Counted from the first letter of the stretch, positions 39,415 through 48,635 are shown. The stretch: 64,000 bases of DNA from Arcobacter sp. FWKO B (GCF_014844135.1 NZ_CP041403.1:1054001-1118000); one strand, 5' to 3'. Translations and numbers: made by a program. The notes: generated from the sequence alone by a model not told the origin.

Positions 39415-40446
39415 CTATCTGATCCCTTTGCCAAGATTACAACCATCACAATTATCTAATGGCAAATCATTCATATGTGCTTCTCTAAATTTACTCATCT
39501 CTTCACCGTAAAATATTTCTTCAAAAGATTGTTCCTTTAGATTACCAAAAACTCTTGGATTGTTATTATAATAAAAGCAACAGTCTCTTAAACTCCCATC
39601 AACATCTATAACAACTCTCCATGCTCCATACAAACAAATACCTTTATAATTATCCCTTGGATACCAAGCTGTTAGTTTAAAGTTGTAGTTTTTGTTGCAA
39701 TAACTATCTATAGTCCACTTCCAATCTACAAAATCATTACTTTTAACTAACTCTTTATTCATATCATGCCATCCTTCATCAAGGGGACTATACAAATTCA
39801 AATATGGGGTAAGTCTCAATTCATCAATCCCCGCAACTTCACAAAATTCAAAAACATTTGTTATATCACTAGCATTTTCATGCCCCATAATAAAATTAAT
39901 TTGTATATTTGTATTATATTTTTCTTTATTCCTCAATTGCACCGTATCAATAATTTTTTGTAATAAATTATTACCATTAACACCCTTTCTAATTCTTTCC
40001 AATAACTCTTTATTGACACCATCAAGAGAGAAAATAAGTGTATCAAAATATTTCAAATGTGATAATTTAAACATTGAACCATTACAAAATGCAGATAGTG
40101 TTCTTCCACTTGCTTTTATTAACTGTAACATTTCTTCATAATTTGGATGCATTCCTGCTTCTCCAAAACTAGTCATATCAATATTTTTTACACTTTTGGG
40201 TAATTTATTCAATATAGTTTTAAAAAGTTCAAAATCCATATTAGGAGCTTGATTGCTATCACCATACAATTCCTGTCTAGTACATTGAACACAAGTAAAG
40301 TTACATTTTCTTGTAACATGTATTTGTGCATTCTCACAAATAGGTTCCAAGTAATAATCGTTAATCATCCTTGCCTTATGCGTTTTATAATCAAAATTAA
40401 TAAACCATTTATTAAAATTATTTAACACTTCTTCTTTATTATTCAT
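39415..40446 (-). CDS. Radical SAM/SPASM protein (family B, copy 3)
   Basis: The third trio member. Counted from a TTG at 40458, the cluster motif CNFTCVQC lies at C52, C56 and C59; I prefer the ATG at 40446 because it gives the N-terminus MNNKEEVLNNFNKWF, like copy 1, with AAGGATTGGG upstream. TSFGEAGMHPNY is the SAM-binding motif and WYPRDNYKGICLYGA leads to SPASM cysteines CCFYYN and CDGCNLG. Substrate unknown. Confidence 0.87.
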   Translation of the reverse strand: MNNKEEVLNNFNKWFINFDYKTHKARMINDYYLEPICENAQIHVTRKCNFTCVQCTRQELYGDSNQAPNMDFELFKTILNKLPKSVKNIDMTSFGEAGMHPNYEEMLQLIKASGRTLSAFCNGSMFKLSHLKYFDTLIFSLDGVNKELLERIRKGVNGNNLLQKIIDTVQLRNKEKYNTNIQINFIMGHENASDITNVFEFCEVAGIDELRLTPYLNLYSPLDEGWHDMNKELVKSNDFVDWKWTIDSYCNKNYNFKLTAWYPRDNYKGICLYGAWRVVIDVDGSLRDCCFYYNNNPRVFGNLKEQSFEEIFYGEEMSKFREAHMNDLPLDNCDGCNLGKGIR

Positions 40447-40489
40447 TCTTTTACCCAATCCTTAATTATATTGATATTTTATAAAATCA

Positions 40490-42379
40490 TTACTCATTCA
40501 ACATAGAGATAAAACTACTTGTATCATAATGCAAATAATTCTTATCTATATAATTTTTAAAGTATTTACCAGAGCTAATCCTAACTTCTGCGTCATTTAT
40601 TAATAATTCTAAAGAATCTTTATATATTTTAATATTCAATGCAACCATTGGGTATTTGAGACCTTGGTAATACTTTTGTGCAACTGTTATTTGACTATTA
40701 TAGTCATGAGTATCATTTTTTAATGTTACAATTGGCTTCGATCTAGACATAAATTCCAAAGTTGACAGTCCTTGTGGCAATGGAAATGTATTTGGCCAAA
40801 TATCAATTATTCCACAATATAAATGCGAGTCAACATATCCAGGGAAATACCATCTGTGTTGAAGTCCAAATTTTTCAACTTCACTTAATATGTACTCCCT
40901 ATCACCATTTCCACAAGCAATATATATAACATCTTGATTTTTTAACATTACATCACATATTGTGTCAATATACTCTTTAGAGGCAATTTTATTTAATCTT
41001 CCTATTGTGCCTAATATAACTGCATTCATAGGATATTTTTTTCTTTCTTCTTTAATCTTATTTTCATCAATGCTTTGAATTAAAAAAGAGTTCTCAATAA
41101 TATCTGTAATGCCAACATACTTATATCCAAACTTTTCAAAAATACCTACACCTAATGTATGAGTAAATCTACTATCAATTCCTTTTACATCATATATATA
41201 ATTTCCATGACTCCAATAAAGTTGTTTTGGTGCAGTCCTTGTACTAAATAAGAAATTGTATTCCACCCTAGTATTATTGCCAATTACTATATCAATCTCT
41301 TCATCCATTATAAGTTGTCTTAACCGTATACTTCTACCAACAATATCATAAAAGGATGAAATATCTTCATTATCAAATTCTTTGTGGCAATCAATATATT
41401 TAAAATTTAAATTCTGAAATTTTAAACTCAAATCATCAAATCTTTTATCTCTAAAACAACCTATTTCTTTAACATTCAGATTTATTATTATAAATTCATA
41501 TTTATTGTCTGGATTCTCACTTAAGAATTTTATTAAGCTATAATGTACTTTATCGACTGATGTCTCTAATATAGCATGAAATATAAAAGCAACTTTAATT
41601 TTTTCTTTTTTACTATCATAAACCTTTTTATTCTCTAATAAATTATATTTAGGCATCATAATATCATAAATATAATCGCTAAGTGGCTTTTCTATCAAAG
41701 AATTAAACTGTTGCATATCTTCTTGTATCTGAGACAAACTATTCCAAGATAAATTTAAAGGTTGATGAAGATAGAAAATAAGATTATCATCTTGATTACT
41801 AAGAGCTTTTTGATATACTTTATATAACTCATCAAACATTATTCTTGAATAAGTACCAAATTTGATAAATAGTCCACTATAATAATAATATACAAATATC
41901 CTGCTTTGTTTATATTCAAGTGTATTTGACCAAAAATAGTCATCAAACATATACTTAGCTAAATCTCTATAATACCTATCTAGTTTCTCTACAGTAAACA
42001 ATGTAGTTATAAAAACAAAGTTACTTCCCATATCTTCTAGGTTCTCAAACTTGGATAATAAGTTAAAATAATTTCCTCTTACCTCATCAACTTGATTAAT
42101 ATTTATAAGAACATTGACAATATATGCCAAATGCAATATTTTCATATCGGTGGTTAAAGAGTCTAAATAATTATTGTTAATATTTATAGAAATCTTATTC
42201 GCAATATTTTTCACTTCTGAAGTAATTTCAAAACCATTAAATTCTTCTACAAAATTTGTTATAGCTATTAATTGCAAAATTTCATTTTGGGATATATTAC
42301 TTGATTGTATTTCTATGCTACCAATTTGTTCTAATAGTGTTTTAATGATATTATTAACTTGAATTAATTGTTCATTCAT
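40490..42379 (-). CDS. Large GT-B (GT41-like) glycosyltransferase
   Basis: The 629-residue protein has an all-helical N-terminal half that looks like degenerate TPR or HMW1C-type helical repeats. The GT-B C-terminal half has SHGNYIYD, ILGTIGRLNKIASKEYIDTI, WYFPGYVDSHLYCGIIDIWPNTFPLPQGLSTLEFMSRSKPIVTLK. The last resembles the nucleotide-sugar site of GT41 enzymes (O-GlcNAc transferase and bacterial HMW1C), which glycosylate proteins. I infer a protein- or peptide-directed role, with moderate confidence. It is separated from its neighbours by about 3 and 44 bases. Confidence 0.7.
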   Translation of the reverse strand: MNEQLIQVNNIIKTLLEQIGSIEIQSSNISQNEILQLIAITNFVEEFNGFEITSEVKNIANKISININNNYLDSLTTDMKILHLAYIVNVLININQVDEVRGNYFNLLSKFENLEDMGSNFVFITTLFTVEKLDRYYRDLAKYMFDDYFWSNTLEYKQSRIFVYYYYSGLFIKFGTYSRIMFDELYKVYQKALSNQDDNLIFYLHQPLNLSWNSLSQIQEDMQQFNSLIEKPLSDYIYDIMMPKYNLLENKKVYDSKKEKIKVAFIFHAILETSVDKVHYSLIKFLSENPDNKYEFIIINLNVKEIGCFRDKRFDDLSLKFQNLNFKYIDCHKEFDNEDISSFYDIVGRSIRLRQLIMDEEIDIVIGNNTRVEYNFLFSTRTAPKQLYWSHGNYIYDVKGIDSRFTHTLGVGIFEKFGYKYVGITDIIENSFLIQSIDENKIKEERKKYPMNAVILGTIGRLNKIASKEYIDTICDVMLKNQDVIYIACGNGDREYILSEVEKFGLQHRWYFPGYVDSHLYCGIIDIWPNTFPLPQGLSTLEFMSRSKPIVTLKNDTHDYNSQITVAQKYYQGLKYPMVALNIKIYKDSLELLINDAEVRISSGKYFKNYIDKNYLHYDTSSFISMLNE

Positions 42380-42382
42380 TTT

Positions 42383-43111
42383 TTAAACTTTCTTTTTTAT
42401 ACTATCAACAAAATCCAATACCTCTATTTGTGCTAAAGCATAACTAGGTATATCACCAATGTCTTTTAAATATATATCATTTAAAAAAGTATTTATTCTG
42501 CCTATAAGTAAAGGCATTACTTCTATTGAAAAGTCTATTTTATCACTTTTAAACTGAGATAAAACATCAAATATTTCAGGCTCAAATATATATACAGCAC
42601 CATTTGCAAGATTTGATGGTGGGTTATCAACTTTTTCATAAAACGAAGTAACCACTTTATTCTCATTTATTTCAACAATACCACATTTTTTTGGATTGTC
42701 TGTGTAAAATGTCATCATTGTCATAATACAATTATCAGGTCTATCTTTATGTGCATTTAAAAATGCTTCAAAATCACAAAAACATAAATTATCAGCATGT
42801 ATCACCATAAAAGGTTTGTTATCATTAAAAAAATCTTTATTTGCTAAAAGTGTGCCACCAGTTAGTAGCAATTCTGGTTCATATGTAAGCTTTACTTTAT
42901 CTTTAAATTGTGATTGTTCTAAATACGCTTGAACTTGCTTATGTAAATAATGCGTATTGACTAAAAACTCATCAACTCCTATTTGACTTAAGCTCTCAAA
43001 CCAATACTCAAGTAATGGTTTCCCATTAATAGGTACCAAACATTTTGGAACAAAATTTGTTATAGGTCTTAATCTAGTTCCTAAGCCAGCAGATAATAAA
43101 AGGGCTTTCAT
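42383..43111 (-). CDS. Sugar-1-phosphate nucleotidyltransferase (HddC-like)
   Basis: A 242-residue GT-A-like nucleotidyltransferase: LLSAGLGTRLRPITNFVPKCLVPINGKPLL is the NTP motif, and VIHADN is the metal-binding Asp region. It is close to the family of mannose-1-phosphate guanylyltransferase and HddC (heptose-1-phosphate guanylyltransferase). A role in activating the sugar made by the neighbouring HldE-like protein is plausible. Its start overlaps that gene's stop by four bases. Confidence 0.85.
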   Translation of the reverse strand: MKALLLSAGLGTRLRPITNFVPKCLVPINGKPLLEYWFESLSQIGVDEFLVNTHYLHKQVQAYLEQSQFKDKVKLTYEPELLLTGGTLLANKDFFNDNKPFMVIHADNLCFCDFEAFLNAHKDRPDNCIMTMMTFYTDNPKKCGIVEINENKVVTSFYEKVDNPPSNLANGAVYIFEPEIFDVLSQFKSDKIDFSIEVMPLLIGRINTFLNDIYLKDIGDIPSYALAQIEVLDFVDSIKKKV

Positions 43112-44574
43112 ATTTGCAACTCTTTTAATACTTCATCTTTTTGTATAGGAACATTTCCCAATCTTCCAACTTGAATAGCAGCACATAATGAACCTATATA
43201 AGCACTTTCCCAAATATTATTACCCAATGCTAAAGATAAAGATGTTGCTGTCAAGAAAGAATCACCTGCACCTGCTACATCTTTTGGTGATATATTTAAT
43301 GCTGATAGTTTATCAATTAATATATCTCCTTTTTGATTTCTCCCAGCAAAAATTAATATTCCTTCCTTACCTAAAGTAGTAATCAAATATTGACAATTTA
43401 ATTTTTTTTGTATTTTATCTGAAAGAACAACTAACCCTGATTCAAAGTCATTAATACCAAGGCGTGCTTCTCTTTCAGTAGGTGTAAGGAGATTTGCGTT
43501 AATAAATCTACAAATGTCACCATTTTGTGATGAAGATTGACTATCAGCTGAAATAAATATATTATTTTCATTACAAATTCTTGTTATATTGTCAACTAAT
43601 GTTTTTGGTAAACTACCATAACTAAAATCAGAAAATATAACCAAATCATATTTTGACTTTAATTCCCTAAACTTCTCTAATATTTTTTGTTGAAACTCTT
43701 TAGCAATAGAATGTGATTTAAGATGATTCACTCTAAGAAGTGTTTTATCAGATGCCCTAAAACGCTGTTTTAATGTGGTTGGTCTTGTTTTATCTTTATA
43801 TAAAAATGAATTAACTTTATAATTATCTAACATATCTTTAACATAGTTAGTTGTACTATCCTCACCAATGACTGAATAATAATCAACATTTGCGCCAAGA
43901 CCCCTAGCATGAGCAGCCACAATAGAAGCACCTCCTAAAAAGAGTTGATTTGACAACGGAGTAACAACAATAGTGGGATCTTCTTGACTCATACCAACAG
44001 GATCACATATAATATACTCATCAACTATTGTATCACCAAATACTGCGATATTTAGATTCTGAAAGTTATCAATAATGTCTTTGAGATTTTTTTTATATAT
44101 ATTATGCCTATTAAAATACTCTACTGGTGTTTGGATAGTATTTAGGTCAATATTCATAAACTCTTTTTTTAATAATTCAAAAGATGAAAACCCTATAGTA
44201 CCAGAACTAAATAATAATTTACCACCATAACTCTTTAACAACTCTTCTTCAAGGTTTTCTTCATTTTCATGTTCTTTCCCTTTTACTACTATATCAGGTC
44301 TTAATAATAAAATACACTCTAAATAATCATCTACAATTAATGCATAATCTACAAAAACTGAATTTAGTATCCCTTCTAATCTAAGCTCTTTATCTATTAA
44401 ATCTGTTAAATCATCTTTTTCATTAACTCCAACAACCAAAATATCTGCATTTTCTTTAGCAAATTTTAATAGTCTTTGATGTCCTGTATGTAATATATTA
44501 AAATTACCTGCTACAAAAGCTACTGTTTTTGTCTTATCTATAGATTCTTTTATTTGTTTTATTTGTTCTAACAT
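43108..44574 (-). CDS. HldE-like bifunctional protein with domains in reversed order
   Basis: Residues 1-150 form a cytidylyltransferase-like domain (VAGNFNILHTGHQRLL, with the HTGH motif; VVKGKEHENE). Residues 170-488 form a PfkB/ribokinase-type sugar kinase: GDTIVDEYI, FLGGASIVAAHARGLGA, and DVAGAGDSFLTATSL with the catalytic Asp. E. coli HldE has the kinase first and the nucleotidyltransferase second; here the order is swapped. The predicted role is to phosphorylate and activate a heptose-like sugar. It is coupled to the ADH gene before it and the HddC-like gene after it. Confidence 0.85.
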   Translation of the reverse strand: MLEQIKQIKESIDKTKTVAFVAGNFNILHTGHQRLLKFAKENADILVVGVNEKDDLTDLIDKELRLEGILNSVFVDYALIVDDYLECILLLRPDIVVKGKEHENEENLEEELLKSYGGKLLFSSGTIGFSSFELLKKEFMNIDLNTIQTPVEYFNRHNIYKKNLKDIIDNFQNLNIAVFGDTIVDEYIICDPVGMSQEDPTIVVTPLSNQLFLGGASIVAAHARGLGANVDYYSVIGEDSTTNYVKDMLDNYKVNSFLYKDKTRPTTLKQRFRASDKTLLRVNHLKSHSIAKEFQQKILEKFRELKSKYDLVIFSDFSYGSLPKTLVDNITRICNENNIFISADSQSSSQNGDICRFINANLLTPTEREARLGINDFESGLVVLSDKIQKKLNCQYLITTLGKEGILIFAGRNQKGDILIDKLSALNISPKDVAGAGDSFLTATSLSLALGNNIWESAYIGSLCAAIQVGRLGNVPIQKDEVLKELQI

Positions 44575-44576
44575 AT

Positions 44577-45602
44577 TTACATCTTTATTAAAGCTCTATT
44601 TATTTTTCTATTTTCTAAATCATTAAGAGCTTCATTGATATCATCTAGTGAATATATTTTTGAAAGCAACAATTCAAGGGGTAATTTACCATCTAAATAT
44701 AACTTTGCAAAATGTGGTATATCCATATCAGGATTTGAAGATCCACCCCAAGAACCTCTAATTTGTTTGCCACAAATTAAGTCAAATGGATCTAATGAAA
44801 TTTTATCACCATGCTTTGGATGTGATGCAAATATTGTTAGTCCATTATTATTTAATGATTCAAATGACTGTTCAATAACATTTGCCAATCCTGAAGCTTC
44901 AATACAATAGTCACATCCACCTTCTGTTAACTCTTTAATTTTTTGGACAACATTATCTATCTTTTTTGGATTAATTGTATGTGTAGCTCCAAACTTTTTT
45001 GCAAGCTCAAGCTTAGTATCTTCAACATCTACAGCAATCAACATTTTAGGATTGTATAAATTTGTTGCCATTAGTGAAACAAGCCCTATACCTCCAAGCC
45101 CAAATACAGCTATTTTAGCATTTTCTTTTGGTTGCAATTCGTTGATTACAATACCAGCACCTGTGGGAATTGCACACCCAAATAAAACTCCTATATCAAA
45201 AGGTATCCCTTCAGGCAAAAGTGTCAATCTATTTTCAGATACAACTGCCATTTCATTAAAAGTAGTAACTCTTCCTGCATTAATAATCTGATTCTCACTC
45301 AAATATTTAGGAGGATTTGCTTCTATCCCACTGCTTTTAATCCATCCTAATATTACCTTATCCCCTTTTTTAACTTTAGTTACACCATCACCAATATCAA
45401 TAACTTCACCTGTTCCCTCATGACCAAGTAAATGGGGTAAAAATTTATCTTCACCTCTATTTCCTCTTGCTTCCATTAGCTGAGAGTGACACACTCCACT
45501 ATAGTGTAATTTAATCAATACTTGTCCATATTCCAAAGGCATATACTGAATATTCTTTATTACTAGAGGTAGATTTGTTTTTTCTAAAATTGCTGCTTTC
45601 AT
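44577..45602 (-). CDS. Zinc-dependent alcohol dehydrogenase (MDR family)
   Basis: A 341-residue MDR protein: CHSQLME and the GHEGTGEV catalytic zinc segment near the N-terminus, then VFGLGGIGLVSLM and AVDVEDTKLELAKKFGA for NAD(H). The four-cysteine structural zinc lobe normally present after the catalytic zinc region is absent (KGDKVILGWIKSSGIEANPPKYL). The NAGRVTTFNEMAVV stretch resembles class III/aldehyde-type ADHs. It may oxidise or reduce a sugar intermediate of this island. Confidence 0.85.
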   Translation of the reverse strand: MKAAILEKTNLPLVIKNIQYMPLEYGQVLIKLHYSGVCHSQLMEARGNRGEDKFLPHLLGHEGTGEVIDIGDGVTKVKKGDKVILGWIKSSGIEANPPKYLSENQIINAGRVTTFNEMAVVSENRLTLLPEGIPFDIGVLFGCAIPTGAGIVINELQPKENAKIAVFGLGGIGLVSLMATNLYNPKMLIAVDVEDTKLELAKKFGATHTINPKKIDNVVQKIKELTEGGCDYCIEASGLANVIEQSFESLNNNGLTIFASHPKHGDKISLDPFDLICGKQIRGSWGGSSNPDMDIPHFAKLYLDGKLPLELLLSKIYSLDDINEALNDLENRKINRALIKM

Positions 45603-45695
45603 TTGTATCCTTGTTTGTTCATATCCAAGTTAATACTAAAGTTATATAATTGTTCTAACTTAAAATATAACTTTTTTTATATCACTAACTAAATT
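45603..45695. promoter_or_regulatory. Largest gap in the island; possible internal promoter or hairpin
   Basis: This 93-base stretch is the only gap in the island longer than about 45 bases. AGTTATAT (45640-45647) and ATATAACT (45665-45672) could pair, and on the minus strand TATA-rich sequence could act as a -10 element for the ADH-to-DUF354 half. AAGGAT lies before the ADH ATG. I see nothing decisive. Confidence 0.3.
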
Positions 45696-46355
45696 TTATG
45701 GGATAAACCAGTAGTAATCACCACTATAACCAGCTTCTTTAAAAAATTCTTTCCATTCATCTGTATGCATCATAGTTAATGCAGTCAAATTCCAAGCTTC
45801 CATTCTTCTTTTTTCTTCATCATCTCTATACGCATCTAATGTTATAAAAGCATCTTTTTTTGTAACACGCATTATTTCTTTTAGTGCTATTTTCATATCT
45901 TCTTTATTAAGATTATGTAAAGTTGTAATTGAAATTACCAAATCAAAACTATTATCTTCAAAAGGTAAACTTCTTGCATCTGCTACTTGTAAATGCTCTT
46001 TAACTTCATCTTTTGCATTTTCTATAGCATACTTTGAAATATCAATTCCTTTTACATTAATTCCTGGAATAAGTCTTTGAAAATCATAAAGCATAAATCC
46101 TTTTGCACACCCTATGTCTAAAATCTTACTATTTTCATTTAGATTATAGAACTCTTTGAATGTTGGTATTACTGGCTCCCAAAATCTTGGATTGTAGCTA
46201 AAACCACCATAACCATGGCTTCTATCTCCATCAAAAAACTCTTTACCAAATTTCCTAGCCAACTCTCTATCTTGTTGTGTTTTTTCCTCAAGTCTTTTTG
46301 TTAAATCTCTTTTTGTTTTTGGATAATTGCACATTAAGTCAATTTCAGTTCCCAT
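45696..46355 (-). CDS. Class I SAM methyltransferase
   Basis: The 219-residue protein has ILDIGCAKGFMLYDF (SAM motif I), KGIDISKYAI (motif II) and LVISITTLHNLNKEDM (post-II), with an N-terminal charged helix and an RSHGYGGFSYNPRFWEP segment found in glycan-locus methyltransferases. It lies ten bases after the epimerase gene. Substrate unknown. Confidence 0.85.
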   Translation of the reverse strand: MGTEIDLMCNYPKTKRDLTKRLEEKTQQDRELARKFGKEFFDGDRSHGYGGFSYNPRFWEPVIPTFKEFYNLNENSKILDIGCAKGFMLYDFQRLIPGINVKGIDISKYAIENAKDEVKEHLQVADARSLPFEDNSFDLVISITTLHNLNKEDMKIALKEIMRVTKKDAFITLDAYRDDEEKRRMEAWNLTALTMMHTDEWKEFFKEAGYSGDYYWFIP

Positions 46356-46365
46356 TTTAAATCCT

Positions 46366-47358
46366 TTATGCTTTATGTATATAGTAATCTGGTGTATCTT
46401 TTAAATAATCATAATTGTCATCAATCCATTTTATAACTTCACGAATGCCCTCTTTCAATTTACACTTTGGTGTATACCCAAGTTCATTAATCAATTTCGT
46501 ATTATCCATTAAATACACACTATCTTGACTTTTCCTATCATCTACAATTTCAACAAAATCTGACATCCTTACATCCATTTCTTTACAAATAAGATTTACT
46601 AAATCATATATTGAGATTGATTTTGTATCACTTATATGAAATATCTCACCTGATTTTGCATCTTTTGCTATTTTAAGGGTTGCAGAGCTTACATCATCAA
46701 TGTGAATAAAACTTCTTACAGCCTTCCCACCACCTTGTAGGTGTAATTTAGTATTCTTTTTAATAGATAAAATAGTCTTTGGAATAATCCTATAAAGTTG
46801 TTGATACGCGCCATAAACATTGGCTGCTCTTGTAAAATTTACTGGAAATTGCATCGTATTATAAAAACTATATAAAAATAAGTCTGCACTAGCCTTTGAC
46901 GCAGCATAAGGTGATGATGGGGCAAAACACATAGACTCTTGTTGATTTACACAGCTACCATAAACTTCTGGAGTAGAGATTTGAACAAATTTTTTTATAA
47001 AATCAAATTTATAAATTTTATGAACTAAATTAACAATTGCAGTAACATTTGTATTTATCCAATGCAAAGGTTCATCCCAACTTTGAGCTACCATTCCTTG
47101 TGCAGCAAAATTAATAATATAATCTATTCTCTCTCTAGCAATAATCTCAACTATTTTATCTATATCATTATTTAAATCCAATTTAAAAAACTTAACACTA
47201 GATGATAACTTGTGATTTTTATAAGCTAATAAAGAACTATGGTACTCATCGCATCTACTTACTGCAAAAATTGAAGCATCCTTTTCATGGTCTAAGCAAT
47301 ATTTTATAAATGAACCACCAGAAAAACTATTGCTACCTAAAATCAAATATTTCATCAC
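46366..47358 (-). CDS. NAD-dependent sugar epimerase/dehydratase (extended SDR)
   Basis: A 330-residue extended SDR: LILGSNSFSGGSFIKY is an altered nucleotide motif, SSPYAASKASADLF has the catalytic YxxxK pair, and NFTRAANVYGAYQ and GGGKAVRSFIHIDDV are typical of dTDP-glucose and GDP-mannose 4,6-dehydratases. The reaction is likely dehydration or epimerisation of a nucleotide sugar. Its start overlaps the transketolase pyrimidine-domain gene by four bases. Confidence 0.85.
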   Translation of the reverse strand: MMKYLILGSNSFSGGSFIKYCLDHEKDASIFAVSRCDEYHSSLLAYKNHKLSSSVKFFKLDLNNDIDKIVEIIARERIDYIINFAAQGMVAQSWDEPLHWINTNVTAIVNLVHKIYKFDFIKKFVQISTPEVYGSCVNQQESMCFAPSSPYAASKASADLFLYSFYNTMQFPVNFTRAANVYGAYQQLYRIIPKTILSIKKNTKLHLQGGGKAVRSFIHIDDVSSATLKIAKDAKSGEIFHISDTKSISIYDLVNLICKEMDVRMSDFVEIVDDRKSQDSVYLMDNTKLINELGYTPKCKLKEGIREVIKWIDDNYDYLKDTPDYYIHKA

Positions 47359-47840
47359 AAAGACCTCATGTAAACTGGCCCATTGTGTTCAATCATCTCT
47401 CTTACTGCTTTACTAACATTCTCTTTAGTTGGAGAAAGTATCAAAATATTTTCAAGTATTGAAATCAATTTTATATCATCTTCTCCCATACAATGACTTC
47501 TTCCGAGTTGTGCAAAATAGTCATTAGCACCAACACCTATAATTTTTACATTTAAATTATGTTCATTTACATCATATCTTAATTGTTCAAAAGCTCTCAT
47601 AGTAATAAATGGAATTTGTGAATAGATAATAGGTTTTAATCCACACATACACATTCCAGCAACAAAGCTTACAGTTGCTTGTTCATTAATCCCTATATTA
47701 TATGCTCTATTTGGAATTTTAAAAAAATCATCAAGCACTGCAAAACCCATATCACCAGCTAAAAGAACCATTTTCTCATCAGCCTCAAAATATTTAAAAA
47801 GCTCTTTCATAACATCTTGCTTAGAGACTAAATCACTCAT
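47355..47840 (-). CDS. Transketolase-like subunit, pyrimidine-binding domain only
   Basis: The 161-residue protein matches the central Pyr domain of transketolase-like TPP enzymes: LLAGDMGFAVLDDF, YNIGINEQATVSFVAGM (the glutamate that activates TPP) and PFITMRAFEQLRYDV. The usual transketolase C-terminal domain (about 130 more residues) is missing. It ends in a clean overlap with the next gene and begins with an eight-base overlap with the N-terminal subunit gene, so a compact form is more likely than a frameshift. Confidence 0.85.
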   Translation of the reverse strand: MSDLVSKQDVMKELFKYFEADEKMVLLAGDMGFAVLDDFFKIPNRAYNIGINEQATVSFVAGMCMCGLKPIIYSQIPFITMRAFEQLRYDVNEHNLNVKIIGVGANDYFAQLGRSHCMGEDDIKLISILENILILSPTKENVSKAVREMIEHNGPVYMRSL

Positions 47841-48633
47841 TTTCTAACTCCAATATATATCCATCTTGAGTAGGACATCTAAAATGGTGTTTTTCAGAGT
47901 GTTCAAGTATATCTATCCCTTTACCCTTAACTGTTCTTGCAAACATCACTGAAAAATTCTTATGCTTGTTATTATAAAAATCATCAAAACACTTTGAAAT
48001 ACTCTGCTCATCGTGACCATTTATATCATAGAAGCCATCATCTAAAAAACTACTTAAAACACTTGAAAGTCTATTGTTGTCAAGTGCTATATTTTCAACC
48101 CTACCCATTGCCTGCAAATCATTAGCATCTATAATTACCATCAAATTATCAAGCTTAAATCTATATGCCATCATAAGTGCTTCAAAATTACTTCCCTCTT
48201 GCATTTCACCATCACCTACCATACACACAACCTTATTTGGCATATTTTGTATTTTAAATGCCTGTGCCATGCCTACTGCTATTGGTAGTCCATGTCCCAA
48301 TGAACCAGTTGAAGCCTCTATCATGTAAGCTTCATTCTTTGTTAAACACCCTTTGATTGACGCCTTATCGGTATAAAAGTTTTCCAGTTCTTCACTGGGT
48401 AATATCCCTAATTCATTCAATATTACATAGTATGCATATGCTCCATGCCCTTTAGATAAAATAAATCTATCTCTACTTTCTAAAAAGGGGTTTGTTTTAT
48501 CATAGCTTAAATATTTATCAAATAATACTGTTAAAATTTCAACAGTAGAAAGTGAAGGTGCCAAATGCCCTGCACCACTTTTACATGACAACTCAATAGT
48601 TTTCTTTCTTATAATATTTGAATCCATACCCAT
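47833..48633 (-). CDS. Transketolase-like subunit, TPP/PP-binding domain
   Basis: The 266-residue protein is the PP domain half of a split transketolase: KSGAGHLAPSLSTVEILTVL, RFILSKGHGAYAYY, STGSLGHGLPIAVGMA, and MVGDGEMQEGSNFEALMMAYRFKLDNLMVIIDAND (the GDG-x(n)-N TPP site). With the neighbouring Pyr subunit it should move a two-carbon ketol unit. In this setting it may supply or extend a sugar, for example to sedoheptulose-7-phosphate for the GmhA-like enzyme. Confidence 0.9.
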   Translation of the reverse strand: MGMDSNIIRKKTIELSCKSGAGHLAPSLSTVEILTVLFDKYLSYDKTNPFLESRDRFILSKGHGAYAYYVILNELGILPSEELENFYTDKASIKGCLTKNEAYMIEASTGSLGHGLPIAVGMAQAFKIQNMPNKVVCMVGDGEMQEGSNFEALMMAYRFKLDNLMVIIDANDLQAMGRVENIALDNNRLSSVLSSFLDDGFYDINGHDEQSISKCFDDFYNNKHKNFSVMFARTVKGKGIDILEHSEKHHFRCPTQDGYILELENE

Positions 48634-48635
48634 AC

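Noticed and set aside
47355-47840. Transketolase second subunit as a frameshifted pseudogene
   Set aside because: It starts and ends in normal overlaps with neighbours and the next gene follows in clean translational coupling; no remnant of the third domain is present.
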